From NCBI GenBank assembly GCA_035528415.1, contig DATKYQ010000027.1, positions 1 to 64,000 on the forward strand: a stretch of 64,000 nucleotides of DNA, in the 5' to 3' direction. Source of the stretch: DATKYQ01 sp035528415. Lineage in GTDB: Bacteria; Myxococcota; B64-G9. Below are positions 7,799 through 15,070 of the stretch, piece by piece. How positions within the stretch are numbered: the first letter of the stretch is position 1; every line of letters begins with the position of its first letter. Under the pieces are notes generated by a model. The model worked only from the letters and a program-made list of their open reading frames with translations. It was not told the DNA's origin and ran no database searches. The position numbers and the translations under genes were made by a program.

Positions 7799-8563
7799 TC
7801 AGAGAGCCTCGACCCGCGAGAGAACTACCGTGATGTTGTCGACGCCGCCGGCCTTGTTGGCCATTTCGATTAGCGTATTGGCGGCCTGTTCGAGATCGGG
7901 GTTCTTGACCACGATATCGAGCATCTGTTCGTCGGTTACCATACCGCTCAGGCCGTCGGAGCAGGCCAGGTAGACGTCGCCTTCATGGAGCGTGTTACGG
8001 GAAAGATCGACCAGGACGGTTTCCTTCATGCCCAGGGCACGGACGATCACGTTCTTGTGAGGGAAATTCTCGATCTCTTCGGGCGTTAGTTTCTTGGCCT
8101 TGATGTAGTCGTTGAGCAGCGAGTGATCCTCGGTGATCTGGGCGATCTGCTTGTTGCGGATACGGTAGACGCGCGAATCGCCCACGTGCGCTACCAGGAC
8201 GTCTCCATCGAGAAAATTCATGCCCGCAACGGTCGTACCCATACCGCGATAGCGCGCCTCGCGCTGGGATGCCTCGAATATTCGCAGGTTGGCCAGCTTG
8301 ACGGACATGACAAACCTGTTTTCGTTGTACGGGCGGTTCTTGTCCATCTTGTACGGCCAGGTGATGTCCTCGTCCTGGCGGGTGGCCTTGAAGAAGTTGG
8401 AAATTCCCTCTACTGCTATCTGGCTGGCGATTTCGCCCGAACTGTGGCCACCCATCCCGTCGGCCACTGCATACACGTTCTCTTCAGGCAATGTCAGAAA
8501 ATTGTCTTCGTTGTGGGAGCGCTTCACCCCCACGTCGGTTCTGCCGACTGATACCATCCGCAT
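7799..8563 (-). CDS. PP2C-type Ser/Thr protein phosphatase (Stp1-like)
   Basis: 254 residues, the compact bacterial PP2C size. Metal and phosphate motifs are intact: RSHNEDNF near residue 15, VADGMGGHSSGE, LVAHVGDSRVYR, ACSDGLSGM and GGVDNITVVL at the C-terminus. Such enzymes use two Mn/Mg ions and reverse Hanks-type kinase phosphorylation. No kinase gene is adjacent. GAGGT precedes the chosen ATG by 9 bases. A TTGACA box lies upstream at 8618-8613 with a weak TACGAA -10 (8594-8589). Confidence 0.92.
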   Translation of the reverse strand: MRMVSVGRTDVGVKRSHNEDNFLTLPEENVYAVADGMGGHSSGEIASQIAVEGISNFFKATRQDEDITWPYKMDKNRPYNENRFVMSVKLANLRIFEASQREARYRGMGTTVAGMNFLDGDVLVAHVGDSRVYRIRNKQIAQITEDHSLLNDYIKAKKLTPEEIENFPHKNVIVRALGMKETVLVDLSRNTLHEGDVYLACSDGLSGMVTDEQMLDIVVKNPDLEQAANTLIEMANKAGGVDNITVVLSRVEAL

Positions 8564-8690
8564 AGACGATCGACCTCGCTCTTTTTTTTTCGTACCACGC
8601 GTGTTGCAATGTTGTCAAGCAAGACAAAGGTGAATGGTTTGTATGAATGCTGGACAGCGGCCGTGTATCAAGTGAAAATGGGTGCGGCAC

Positions 8691-8775
8691 GGAGGGATGG
8701 CCGAGCGGCTGAAGGCGGCGGTCTTGAAAATCGCTTCTCCGAAAGGGGACGGGGGTTCGAATCCCTCTCCCTCCG
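8691..8775 (+). tRNA. tRNA-Ser(UGA)
   Basis: 85 nt. Acceptor arms GGAGGGA and TCCCTCC pair fully with discriminator G. The anticodon loop CTTGAAA gives UGA. A class II variable arm is present (CTTCTCCGAAAGGGGAC region) and the T loop is GGTTCGAATCC. First of four tRNA-Ser genes within 1.3 kb. CCA is not encoded. Confidence 0.95.
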
Positions 8776-9140
8776 ATTGCTTTTTCCCGCAGGGGCAAGG
8801 CCCCGGTCGGATTTTTCGTCCGATTGACTTTTTAAGGGTGTTTTGAGACCATGTAGGTAGACGCTGCTGTTGAATCAAGTGGCATGATCGGGGCTTGAGA
8901 ATAAAAAGATGGGGGGCGGGCACTTGATGGCGATAGTTTAGGGCCTTCTTGCGTTTTCGGGTGCGTCCCCATCCCCCCCGACACCCGGGGACCTTGAAGG
9001 CCCACTTTTTGGGCCGGGTGCGGTCTTGACAGGTCGCGGTGGTGGTGTTAGACACGAATGCTCGATTGGCCCGGCCCGGGGCCGGGTAGGTTCATTGACA
9101 AGGAATGCAAGCTTCCCCGACGGGGATGCTCGACTAACCT
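8776..9140. other. 365-bp non-coding gap between tRNA-Ser genes
   Basis: I see no protein gene. The first part can fold into two small hairpins (GGGGC/GCCCC near 8796-8808 and TCGGA/TCCGA near 8812-8828) followed by TTGACTTTTT, a plausible terminator for tRNA-Ser(UGA). The remainder holds GC-rich inverted repeats (CCCGGCC/GGCCGGG near 9074-9090) and a promoter-like pair at 9026-9054 for the following tRNA genes. Confidence 0.5.
9026..9054 (+). promoter_or_regulatory. Sigma-70-like promoter before tRNA-Ser(GCU)
   Basis: TTGACA at 9026-9031, a 17-base spacer and TAGACA at 9049-9054, about 85 bases before the mature tRNA 5' end. The -35 is perfect and the -10 is poor. It would drive the tRNA-Ser(GCU), tRNA-Arg, tadA and tRNA-Ser(CGA) run. 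Confidence 0.4.
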
Positions 9141-9228
9141 GGAGAGATGGCCGAGAGGCTGAAGGCGCTGGTTTGCTAAACCAGTGAACGCGTAAAGTGT
9201 TCCGAGGGTTCGAATCCCTCTCTCTCCG
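9141..9228 (+). tRNA. tRNA-Ser(GCU)
   Basis: 88 nt. Acceptor GGAGAGA pairs with TCTCTCC, discriminator G. The anticodon stem CTGGT/ACCAG encloses TTGCTAA, giving GCU. A long variable arm (GAACGCGTAAAGTGTTC) is typical of serine tRNAs. It lies 6 bases upstream of tRNA-Arg, so they are very likely cotranscribed. Confidence 0.95.
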
Positions 9229-9234
9229 TGTACT

Positions 9235-9308
9235 GCGCCCATAGCTCAGCTGGATAGAGCATCGGACTACGAATCCGAAGGCCAGAGGTTCGAATCCTCT
9301 TGGGCGCG
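9235..9308 (+). tRNA. tRNA-Arg(ACG)
   Basis: 74 nt, class I. Acceptor GCGCCCA pairs with TGGGCGC, discriminator G. The anticodon stem TCGGA/TCCGA encloses CTACGAA, giving ACG. A34 of this tRNA is the classic bacterial substrate for deamination to inosine by TadA, whose gene begins 10 bases downstream. Confidence 0.96.
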
Positions 9309-9318
9309 TTGGACCGCG

Positions 9319-9816
9319 ATGGCGAACGAAGCTGATCATGAATGGATGCAAGAGGCCCTGGGCGAGGCCGCTCGCGCCTTCGAGGCGGGCGAGGTTCCGG
9401 TCGGCGCCGTGGTCGTGTTCGATGGTCGAGTGGTCGGTCGGGGAAGGAATCGCAAGGAAAGCGGACTGGATCCAACTGCGCATGCCGAGATAATTGCCAT
9501 CCGGCAGGCGGCGGCCGAACTTGGCCGTTGGCGGCTTTCGGGCTGTACGCTTTACGCCACGCTTGAGCCATGCCCCATGTGTATTGGCGCAATGCTGTCG
9601 GCCCGCATTGATCAGTTGGTATTTGGGTGCCGGGATCCGAAAGCGGGAGCCGTGCGGAGCCTTTTCGAATTGGCTGCCGATAGCCGACTCAACCACCGAA
9701 TCGAGGTGAGAGAGGGTATTGGTGCCGAGCAGGCGGCCGAACTGTTGAGATCGTTCTTCCGTTTGCGGCGGTGCGAGAGCAAGATGGGCAATGTGGAGAG
9801 ATGGCCGAGCGGCTGA
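9319..9816 (+). CDS. tadA: TadA, tRNA(Arg) A34 adenosine deaminase
   Basis: 165 residues. Zinc-dependent CDA fold with the catalytic HAE (TAHAEIIAI, about 53-61), the Zn-binding PCPMCIGAM (about 82-90) and C-terminal LLRSFFRLRR. TadA converts A34 to inosine in tRNA-Arg(ACG) so that it reads CGU, CGC and CGA. The gene starts 10 bases after that tRNA and its stop codon lies inside the next tRNA-Ser gene (22-base overlap), so the last residues (VERWPSG) are encoded by tRNA sequence. The Cys/Ser-rich tail after RLRR is probably not structural. Confidence 0.93.
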   Translation: MANEADHEWMQEALGEAARAFEAGEVPVGAVVVFDGRVVGRGRNRKESGLDPTAHAEIIAIRQAAAELGRWRLSGCTLYATLEPCPMCIGAMLSARIDQLVFGCRDPKAGAVRSLFELAADSRLNHRIEVREGIGAEQAAELLRSFFRLRRCESKMGNVERWPSG

Positions 9817-9880
9817 AGGCGCCTGCCTCGAAAGCAGGTGTACCCTCTGGGTACCGGGGGTTCGAATCCCTCTCTCTCCG
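9795..9880 (+). tRNA. tRNA-Ser(CGA)
   Basis: 86 nt. Acceptor GGAGAGA pairs with TCTCTCC, discriminator G. The anticodon stem CCTGC/GCAGG encloses CTCGAAA, giving CGA. A class II variable arm (TACCCTCTGGGTA) is present. The first 22 bases overlap the 3' end of tadA, so RNase P cleavage of a joint transcript would cut inside the tadA message. Confidence 0.95.
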
Positions 9881-9915
9881 TTGCTGGCTTTGCGATCGGG
9901 CCCTGTGTCTTGCAT

Positions 9916-10000
9916 GGAGAGATGCCCGAGAGGCCGAAGGGGCGCGATTGGAAATCGTGTGTGCCGCGAGGTACCGAGGGTTCGAATCCCTCTCTCTCCG
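9916..10000 (+). tRNA. tRNA-Ser(GGA)
   Basis: 85 nt. Acceptor GGAGAGA pairs with TCTCTCC, discriminator G. The anticodon loop TTGGAAA gives GGA. The long variable arm contains GTGCCGCGAGGTAC. With UGA, GCU and CGA this completes a set reading all six serine codons within 1.3 kb. It ends 15 bases before the SRP RNA. Confidence 0.95.
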
Positions 10001-10015
10001 TTTGTATTACGTCTT

Positions 10016-10121
10016 GGGACGGCCGGGTCCTGTACAACGGCGGGTTGCGAACCCCGTCAGGCCCGGAAGGGAGCAGCGGTAGCATCACTGTCCGTGTGAT
10101 GCAGGGTTGCCTGGCCGTCCC
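10016..10121 (+). ncRNA. ffs: Bacterial signal recognition particle RNA (4.5S/scRNA)
   Basis: About 106 nt. The conserved apical domain is clear: GTCAGGCCCGGAAGGGAGC with the GGAA tetraloop and the downstream AGCAGCGGTA asymmetric loop that binds Ffh. The ends pair as a long helix (GGGACGGCC with GGCCGTCCC). It is the short form, without an Alu domain. It lies between tRNA-Ser(GGA) and dnaX, the same place as scr in Bacillus. Confidence 0.93.
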
Positions 10122-10142
10122 TCTTGATTATCCGAGGGACAC

Positions 10143-11867
10143 ATGTCTTACCTCGTTCTGGCCAGAAAATGGCGCCCATCGACTTTCGACGAGGTGGTCG
10201 GTCAAGATGGCGTGATCCGCACGCTGCGCAACGCCATTCATACAAACCGTGTTGCTCACGCCTATTTGTTTTGCGGCGCTCGCGGCGTGGGCAAGACGTC
10301 GGTGGCGCGCCTGCTGGCCAAGGCTCTCAACTGCGAGCAGGGACCGACCCCCGATCCGGACAATAGCTGTGGAATCTGTCGCGAGATCACGGGCGGCAAC
10401 TCACCCGACGTGTTCGAGATCGACGGGGCGTCTAACACAGGCGTCGACGACGTGCGCAGCCTGCGCGAAAACTCGCGCTACTTGCCGGCCAGGAGCCGCT
10501 TCAAGATATACATCATCGACGAGGTGCACATGCTCTCGACCAGCGCCTTCAACGCGCTATTGAAGACGCTCGAAGAGCCGCCGGAACACGTCAAATTCGT
10601 TTTCGCCACCACCGAGCCGCACAAGATTCCGCTTACCGTTCTTTCCCGCTGTCAACGATTCGATTTCAAGCGCATTCCTTCCGGCATCATTCTCGAACGC
10701 CTGCAGAAGATCTTGGGCGCCGAGGGCGCCGCTATCGATGCCGAGGGCCTACGGATAATTTCCCGGGAGGCCGCCGGCTCGATGCGTGATGCACTCAGTC
10801 TGACTGATCAAGTGCTGGCGTTCGCGGGAGACAAGGTAGACGCCGAACAGGTCTACGCAGCGTTAGGTCTGGCCCGCAGCCAGATGTTCGCAACGGTAAT
10901 AGACTGCGTGATCGAGCAGCGCTCGGACGACTTGATGCGCCTGGTGGAAGGGCTCTTCGACGAGGGTCACGATCTGAAGAGGTTTCTCGAAGGACTGCTT
11001 TGGCACGTTCGCAACCTGATTCTCTACCGCTCGCTCGAAAAGCCGGATTCGCTGGTCGACGCACTGGAAGAGGAGCGTACCGTGTTGCGCGCTCAGGCGG
11101 GCAAGGCCGAGGCGCTGCGCTGGCACCAGCTTTTCGACGTCCTTGTACGGGCGCTTTCAGAGTTGTCGCGAAGCCCTTACCCTCGCCTGACACTCGAGAC
11201 GGCCTTATTGCGGCTTTCCGCCGTTGAGCCGCTTGTGGAGATCGGCAGTCTGGTGGACCGTGTTGCGGAGCTTTCACGAGAAATCGAAGGCGGCAAGGGA
11301 CGGGGCGAACCACCGCGCGAGCAGGGACAAGGAGGAGGCCGGACGGAGAAGCCGGCCAGGCCGGCGTTCATTCCTCCGACCCCAAACGAGAAGAAAGCCT
11401 CACCGTCGCCCCAAACACAGCCCGTCGAAAAACCCGCTACACAGGCGGTCGGCACCAGTGATGGTTTTCCAAAAGAGTGGCAGAAACTGGTGGCGATGGT
11501 ATCCAGACGCCGGCCCTCACTGGGTTCGGTGCTCAACCATGCTTATCCGCTTGAGGTCTCTGCTGAACGGGTGTGCATTGCACTCGAGCCGGGTTCTTTC
11601 TTCGCCGACCAGATGAAGGTCGAACGCAACAGGCGCGAGTTGGAGAAATACTGTCGGGAACTGTTTGGCCAGGAGACTCGCCTTTCGGTAGAAGACCGCC
11701 GGGCTGACCAGGGTGTGACGCTGGCGCAGGCGTTGGACGACGAGAGGCAGACGAGGATGGACGAGCAACGCAACCAGGCCCTCTCGCATCCCATGGTCAA
11801 AGAGGCGATAAAGATTTTCGGGGCAGAAGTAGCGCAGGTGAAGACGACGGAAGAGAGGAAGTCATGA
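10143..11867 (+). CDS. dnaX: DnaX, DNA polymerase III clamp-loader subunit gamma/tau
   Basis: 574 residues. N-terminal AAA+ ATPase: YLVLARKWRPSTFDEVVGQ, Walker A GARGVGKTSVAR (about 46-57), a Cys zinc module (NCEQGPTPDPDNSCGIC), Walker B IIDEVHMLS, sensor LSRCQRFDFKRI and an Arg-rich helix. After about residue 365 a Pro/Gln/Lys linker leads to a C-terminal domain (about 430-560) corresponding to the tau-specific part. I see no obvious A-rich slippery heptamer, so only the long form is predicted. It overlaps ybaB by ATGA. Confidence 0.95.
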   Translation: MSYLVLARKWRPSTFDEVVGQDGVIRTLRNAIHTNRVAHAYLFCGARGVGKTSVARLLAKALNCEQGPTPDPDNSCGICREITGGNSPDVFEIDGASNTGVDDVRSLRENSRYLPARSRFKIYIIDEVHMLSTSAFNALLKTLEEPPEHVKFVFATTEPHKIPLTVLSRCQRFDFKRIPSGIILERLQKILGAEGAAIDAEGLRIISREAAGSMRDALSLTDQVLAFAGDKVDAEQVYAALGLARSQMFATVIDCVIEQRSDDLMRLVEGLFDEGHDLKRFLEGLLWHVRNLILYRSLEKPDSLVDALEEERTVLRAQAGKAEALRWHQLFDVLVRALSELSRSPYPRLTLETALLRLSAVEPLVEIGSLVDRVAELSREIEGGKGRGEPPREQGQGGGRTEKPARPAFIPPTPNEKKASPSPQTQPVEKPATQAVGTSDGFPKEWQKLVAMVSRRRPSLGSVLNHAYPLEVSAERVCIALEPGSFFADQMKVERNRRELEKYCRELFGQETRLSVEDRRADQGVTLAQALDDERQTRMDEQRNQALSHPMVKEAIKIFGAEVAQVKTTEERKS

Positions 11868-12193
11868 GCATACCCGGCATGCAGGACATGCTGCACCAGG
11901 CCCAGGCATTTTCGGAACAGTTCACCCGGATGCGGGAAGAGCTGGCGCGGCGGACGGTGGAGGCCAGCTCCGGCGGAGGAATGGTCAAGGCGCGGGCTGA
12001 CGGCCGCGGCCGAATACTGGCCGTCGAGATCGAACGCCAGGTCGTGGATCCCGATGAGGTCGAGATGCTGCAAGACCTGGTCACTGCGGCCGTCAACCAA
12101 GCACTGGGCGCGGCCAAGGAAATGGCCGCCGAGGCCACTCGATCGCTTACGGGCGGGCTCCCAATACCAGGATTGGACGCCCTGTTTTCCTGA
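11864..12193 (+). CDS. ybaB: YbaB/EbfC nucleoid-associated protein
   Basis: 109 residues, the normal length. It has the YbaB core: a Met/Gln-rich N-terminal helix (QDMLHQAQAFSEQFTRMRE), the central sheet RRTVEASSGGGMVKARADGRG and the C-terminal LQDLVTAAVNQALGAAKE helix. These dimeric DNA-binding proteins are nearly always encoded between dnaX and recR, as here. ATGA overlap with dnaX and a 15-base gap to recR. Confidence 0.93.
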   Translation: MSIPGMQDMLHQAQAFSEQFTRMREELARRTVEASSGGGMVKARADGRGRILAVEIERQVVDPDEVEMLQDLVTAAVNQALGAAKEMAAEATRSLTGGLPIPGLDALFS

Positions 12194-12208
12194 CACGGCG
12201 CGGTAAGC

Positions 12209-12796
12209 ATGGCCGACGCGATCGAGCGGATGAGTGCGCTTCTGCGCCAGTTGCCGGCGGTGGGTGAAAAGACCGCCCAGCGACTGATATTTTATATCCT
12301 GGCCGCATCTCCCGAGTACGGCCGGGCTCTTGCCTTGGCGCTCGGCGATTTGATAGAGAGAGTTCGACCCTGCCAGGTGTGTGGCAACCTCAGCGAGCAA
12401 AGCCCTTGCCGCATATGCTCGGATCCCGAGCGGGACGGTGGGCAGATTTGCGTCGTGGAAAAGGTGCAGGACCTGCTGGCCATCGAAAACAGCCGTGCGT
12501 ATCATGGGTTCTACCATGTATTACATGGCGTGCTGAGCCCGTTGGACGGCAAGGGTCCTGAGCAGATCGGGATCGAGTCGCTGCTTGCGAGGTTGCCCGG
12601 CAAGGTCAAGGAGCTGATCATCGCCACGGGCTCCAGCGTCGAGGGAGAGGCGACCGCGCTATACCTGAAAAGGCGCATTGTGCCACTCGGCCTGCGTATA
12701 AGCCGCATCGCCTCGGGTATCCCGGTCGGGGGCGAGCTGGAGTATGTTGGTAGCGGTACGCTCGGCCGCGCCTTGGCCGGTCGGCGAGAGATGTGA
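12209..12796 (+). CDS. recR: RecR, recombination mediator
   Basis: 195 residues. N-terminal helix-hairpin-helix (LLRQLPAVGEKTAQRLIF), Cys4 zinc finger CQVCGNLSEQSPCRIC (about 56-71), a Toprim domain starting CVVEKVQDLLAIE, and the C-terminal ATP-binding-like end with SRIASGIPVGGELEYV. RecR with RecO/RecF loads RecA on gapped DNA. The stop overlaps the next start as ATGA. Confidence 0.96.
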   Translation: MADAIERMSALLRQLPAVGEKTAQRLIFYILAASPEYGRALALALGDLIERVRPCQVCGNLSEQSPCRICSDPERDGGQICVVEKVQDLLAIENSRAYHGFYHVLHGVLSPLDGKGPEQIGIESLLARLPGKVKELIIATGSSVEGEATALYLKRRIVPLGLRISRIASGIPVGGELEYVGSGTLGRALAGRREM

Positions 12797-13314
12797 TGCA
12801 CGCGCTGCTGGAACAGATCTTTTCGAGACAGGTTCGTTCGCTTATCTGGATCTATTCGGTGATAGCCTCGCTCTTGCTGGGGTTGTGCGCGGTATGCATC
12901 ATTATCGGCTCACCAGCTGCCTGGTTACTGTCTCCGTATTTAGCGTGGGCGGAAGCGGGCCTGAGCCTGCTGGCCGTCTTGTTGCTCGGGGTAGCCGTGC
13001 CGCTCGCGCGGCGACGCTTGCTGGATCCCGGGCACGTCAGGCGGGCCGGGCCCGAGACCCTGGTTGCCTGGGGGTTGCCGGCTGGAGTCGATCCGATCCT
13101 CGGCCGGCAGGCCGTCTTCCTGACCAGGTATACGGCCGGCTGCGTGATAAGCTGGGGATTGGTCGCCTCGGTGGGGTTGTACGGCCTGGTGGTTCGCATT
13201 TTGGGCGCGTCGACCTCGGTAACGGGCGGCTTCCTGGCCGTGGCGGTGTTTGCCTACGCCCTACTTCCGCCGATTACAACCGATTTGCGAAAAGCTCTTG
13301 CCGGCTTTGACTAA
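12793..13314 (+). CDS. Four-helix integral membrane protein, unknown
   Basis: 173 residues with four predicted membrane helices (about 15-38, 48-72, 112-136 and 142-162). A short cytosolic loop between helices 2 and 3 contains LARRRLLDPGHVRRAGPETL. No family motif is recognised. It overlaps recR by ATGA, so it is translated with the dnaX-ybaB-recR operon. It could be an ATP synthase subunit I-like or other small envelope protein, but nothing specific supports that. Confidence 0.7.
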   Translation: MMHALLEQIFSRQVRSLIWIYSVIASLLLGLCAVCIIIGSPAAWLLSPYLAWAEAGLSLLAVLLLGVAVPLARRRLLDPGHVRRAGPETLVAWGLPAGVDPILGRQAVFLTRYTAGCVISWGLVASVGLYGLVVRILGASTSVTGGFLAVAVFAYALLPPITTDLRKALAGFD

Positions 13315-13315
13315 A

Positions 13316-13747
13316 CTATTCCAGGGGCGCCAGAACGAAAGAAAGATCTCTTTGTTCTGGGCAGATAAAATCCATCTTCTCGAATTCGACCAGGGGGGCC
13401 GTGCAGGTCACTGGGTCGGATGACTTGTTTTCAAGAGTAGTTGTGATGATCACGATGGCACCCGAAGCCGAGCGCGAATCGCGAATCTCGATCGACTTGA
13501 CGCTCAGCCCGGTCAGATCCTGCTTGTAGTCTACCTCACAATCCTTGGTAATGTTGAAATCGATTTGCCGCCGGGAGCGATCTTGTTTTTGGACGCGCAC
13601 CAATTCGTAGCGCTTTCCGTTGACGTTGTCGAAAGACACACCCGAGCAGTCGGCAATCTGTTTCTCACCCAGAGCCAAGAAGACGCAGGACGTCTGGCAT
13701 ACGGCCAGGCCGACGGCAACTATCCAGGGCCACAATCGCAGGTTCAT
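13316..13747 (-). CDS. Secreted protein or lipoprotein, unknown
   Basis: 143 residues. N-terminal hydrophobic segment LWPWIVAVGLAVCQTSC with Cys21 at a position where a lipobox would fall, although QTSC is a poor match to the consensus. The rest is beta-rich (IEIRDSRSASGAIVIITTTLENKSSDP). It has four further cysteines. The start overlaps the stop of the upstream helical gene by ATGA, so the two are cotranscribed. Function unknown. It ends 2 bases from the convergent recR-operon membrane gene. Confidence 0.6.
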   Translation of the reverse strand: MNLRLWPWIVAVGLAVCQTSCVFLALGEKQIADCSGVSFDNVNGKRYELVRVQKQDRSRRQIDFNITKDCEVDYKQDLTGLSVKSIEIRDSRSASGAIVIITTTLENKSSDPVTCTAPLVEFEKMDFICPEQRDLSFVLAPLE

Positions 13748-14193
13748 GTATCCTGACCGCCTTCTTCAAACCGGGCTTCGATGATCTCCTCTGGCGCTGG
13801 CTCGATCAGCTGGTCGATCTTTTCCATCGCCTTGCGATCGCCGACTATGCGGAACGCCTCGCGGGCGAACTGGAGCTTTCCGAGTTCGAGCGCCCGTTCC
13901 CCGATCTGCTTCCATTCGTCTTCCCCGGCAGCCTCTCCGCCCGCCTTGATGACTTGGCGCAGCACGAAGATGTCTCCCTCCTCTATGGATATCTCTCGAA
14001 TCGTCGCCAGGCCCTGGCTGTCTTCGGCCTTCTTGAAAAAGTCGATGGCGTCGTTCAACCAGCCCTCTTCGAGAAAACGACGCCCGAGACGACTCAGCTC
14101 GCCGGGTTTTGAATCATTTCCATGAAGCAGGGCTTGCTTGAGCTTGTAGTGCGGTAGATCCGCGCTGCTGCTTGTGTTGCCGGTGTCACCCAT
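13744..14193 (-). CDS. Small helical-repeat (TPR-like) protein
   Basis: 149 residues from the ATG at 14193, chosen because AAGGGA lies just upstream; an in-frame extension to 14271 would run over the divergent gene's control region. Paired helices such as LSRLGRRFLEEGWLNDAIDFFKKAED and GERALELGKLQFAREAFRIVGD look like TPR repeats. Acidic C-terminus. No signal peptide. Probably a scaffold. Translationally coupled to the downstream envelope gene; divergent from the ABC exporter. Confidence 0.65.
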   Translation of the reverse strand: MGDTGNTSSSADLPHYKLKQALLHGNDSKPGELSRLGRRFLEEGWLNDAIDFFKKAEDSQGLATIREISIEEGDIFVLRQVIKAGGEAAGEDEWKQIGERALELGKLQFAREAFRIVGDRKAMEKIDQLIEPAPEEIIEARFEEGGQDT

Positions 14194-14293
14194 GTCATTT
14201 CCCTTCCCTCGGGTTCGACTCGAAGCATACACCGTCGGCATCGGCCGATCAACCGATGACTCGAACCGCAAAGTCGACTATGCTGCGCTCGTC

Positions 14294-15070
14294 ATGTCTG
14301 AAAACGCCATCAAGGTTCGGGGAGCGGTGAAGCGCTTCGGAAACACGATGGCCGTGGACGGGCTCGATCTCGACATAGCCCGCGGCGCCTTTTACGGCTT
14401 GCTGGGCCCCAACGGCGCCGGTAAGTCGACCACGGTCGGCATGCTGACGGGAACCTTGCGCCCAACGGCCGGGCGGATCGAGTTGCTGGGAAAAAAACTC
14501 GACCCGGACGATCCCTGGTTCAAGGCGCGCATGGGAGTAGTGGCCGAGGAGGCCGCCCTGTTCTCCAGGCTGCGCGGGCACGAACAGCTCGTTTTTTCCG
14601 GGATGATGTACGGGCTTGGACGCGCACAGGCCACACGCCGTGCGCTTACGCTTTTGGGGCTTGTCAACCTGGAGCGCGACGCGAACACGCTGGTGGCCGA
14701 CTACTCGCGCGGTATGCGCAAGAAGCTGGCCATCGCCTGCGCCCTGATTCACTCGCCCGAGCTGCTCTTCTTCGACGAGCCCTTCGAGGGTGTCGACGCC
14801 ATGAGCGCCGAGACCATCCGCCGTGTTCTGTCCGGATTGTGCGAGCGGGGGGCAACGGTGTTGCTCACTACCCACATCCTCGAGGTGGCCGAGAAGTTGG
14901 TCTCGCGGGTGGGAATCATCGATCATGGCAAGCTGGTCTACGAGGCCGACATGCAGCGACTCAAGTCTGCGGGCGAGTCGCTCAGTAATGTCTTCAATAG
15001 GGTCGTGGGTTACGAGGGAGATACACAACAACTGCCCGACTGGCTTGGCGGAGGGCAAGCCAGTGGCTGA
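14294..15070 (+). CDS. ABC transporter ATP-binding subunit
   Basis: 258 residues from the ATG at 14294 (no strong ribosome site; longer in-frame starts run into the divergent gene). All motifs are intact: Walker A GPNGAGKST (about 37-45), a Q-loop-like region at VVAEEAALFSR, signature YSRGMRKKLAIA, Walker B LLFFDEPFEGVD and the switch TTHIL. The GMRKKL signature is typical of exporters of the CcmA/NatA type. The last 8 bases overlap the permease start. Confidence 0.9.
   Translation: MSENAIKVRGAVKRFGNTMAVDGLDLDIARGAFYGLLGPNGAGKSTTVGMLTGTLRPTAGRIELLGKKLDPDDPWFKARMGVVAEEAALFSRLRGHEQLVFSGMMYGLGRAQATRRALTLLGLVNLERDANTLVADYSRGMRKKLAIACALIHSPELLFFDEPFEGVDAMSAETIRRVLSGLCERGATVLLTTHILEVAEKLVSRVGIIDHGKLVYEADMQRLKSAGESLSNVFNRVVGYEGDTQQLPDWLGGGQASG

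Noticed and set aside
8938..9915. 325-residue minus-strand reading frame
   Set aside because: It is antisense to three tRNA genes and tadA. Its recurring REGFEP- and RGIRTP-like peptides are translations of the reverse complement of tRNA sequence, a well-known artefact.
10143..11867. Programmed frameshift in dnaX
   Set aside because: No A-rich slippery heptamer with downstream stem was seen at the position used in E. coli; the frame is continuous to a normal C-terminus.
14823..15062. N-terminal extension of the ABC permease
   Set aside because: It overlaps the ATPase gene in another frame; the GTG at 15063 gives a hydrophobic permease start coupled to the ATPase stop.
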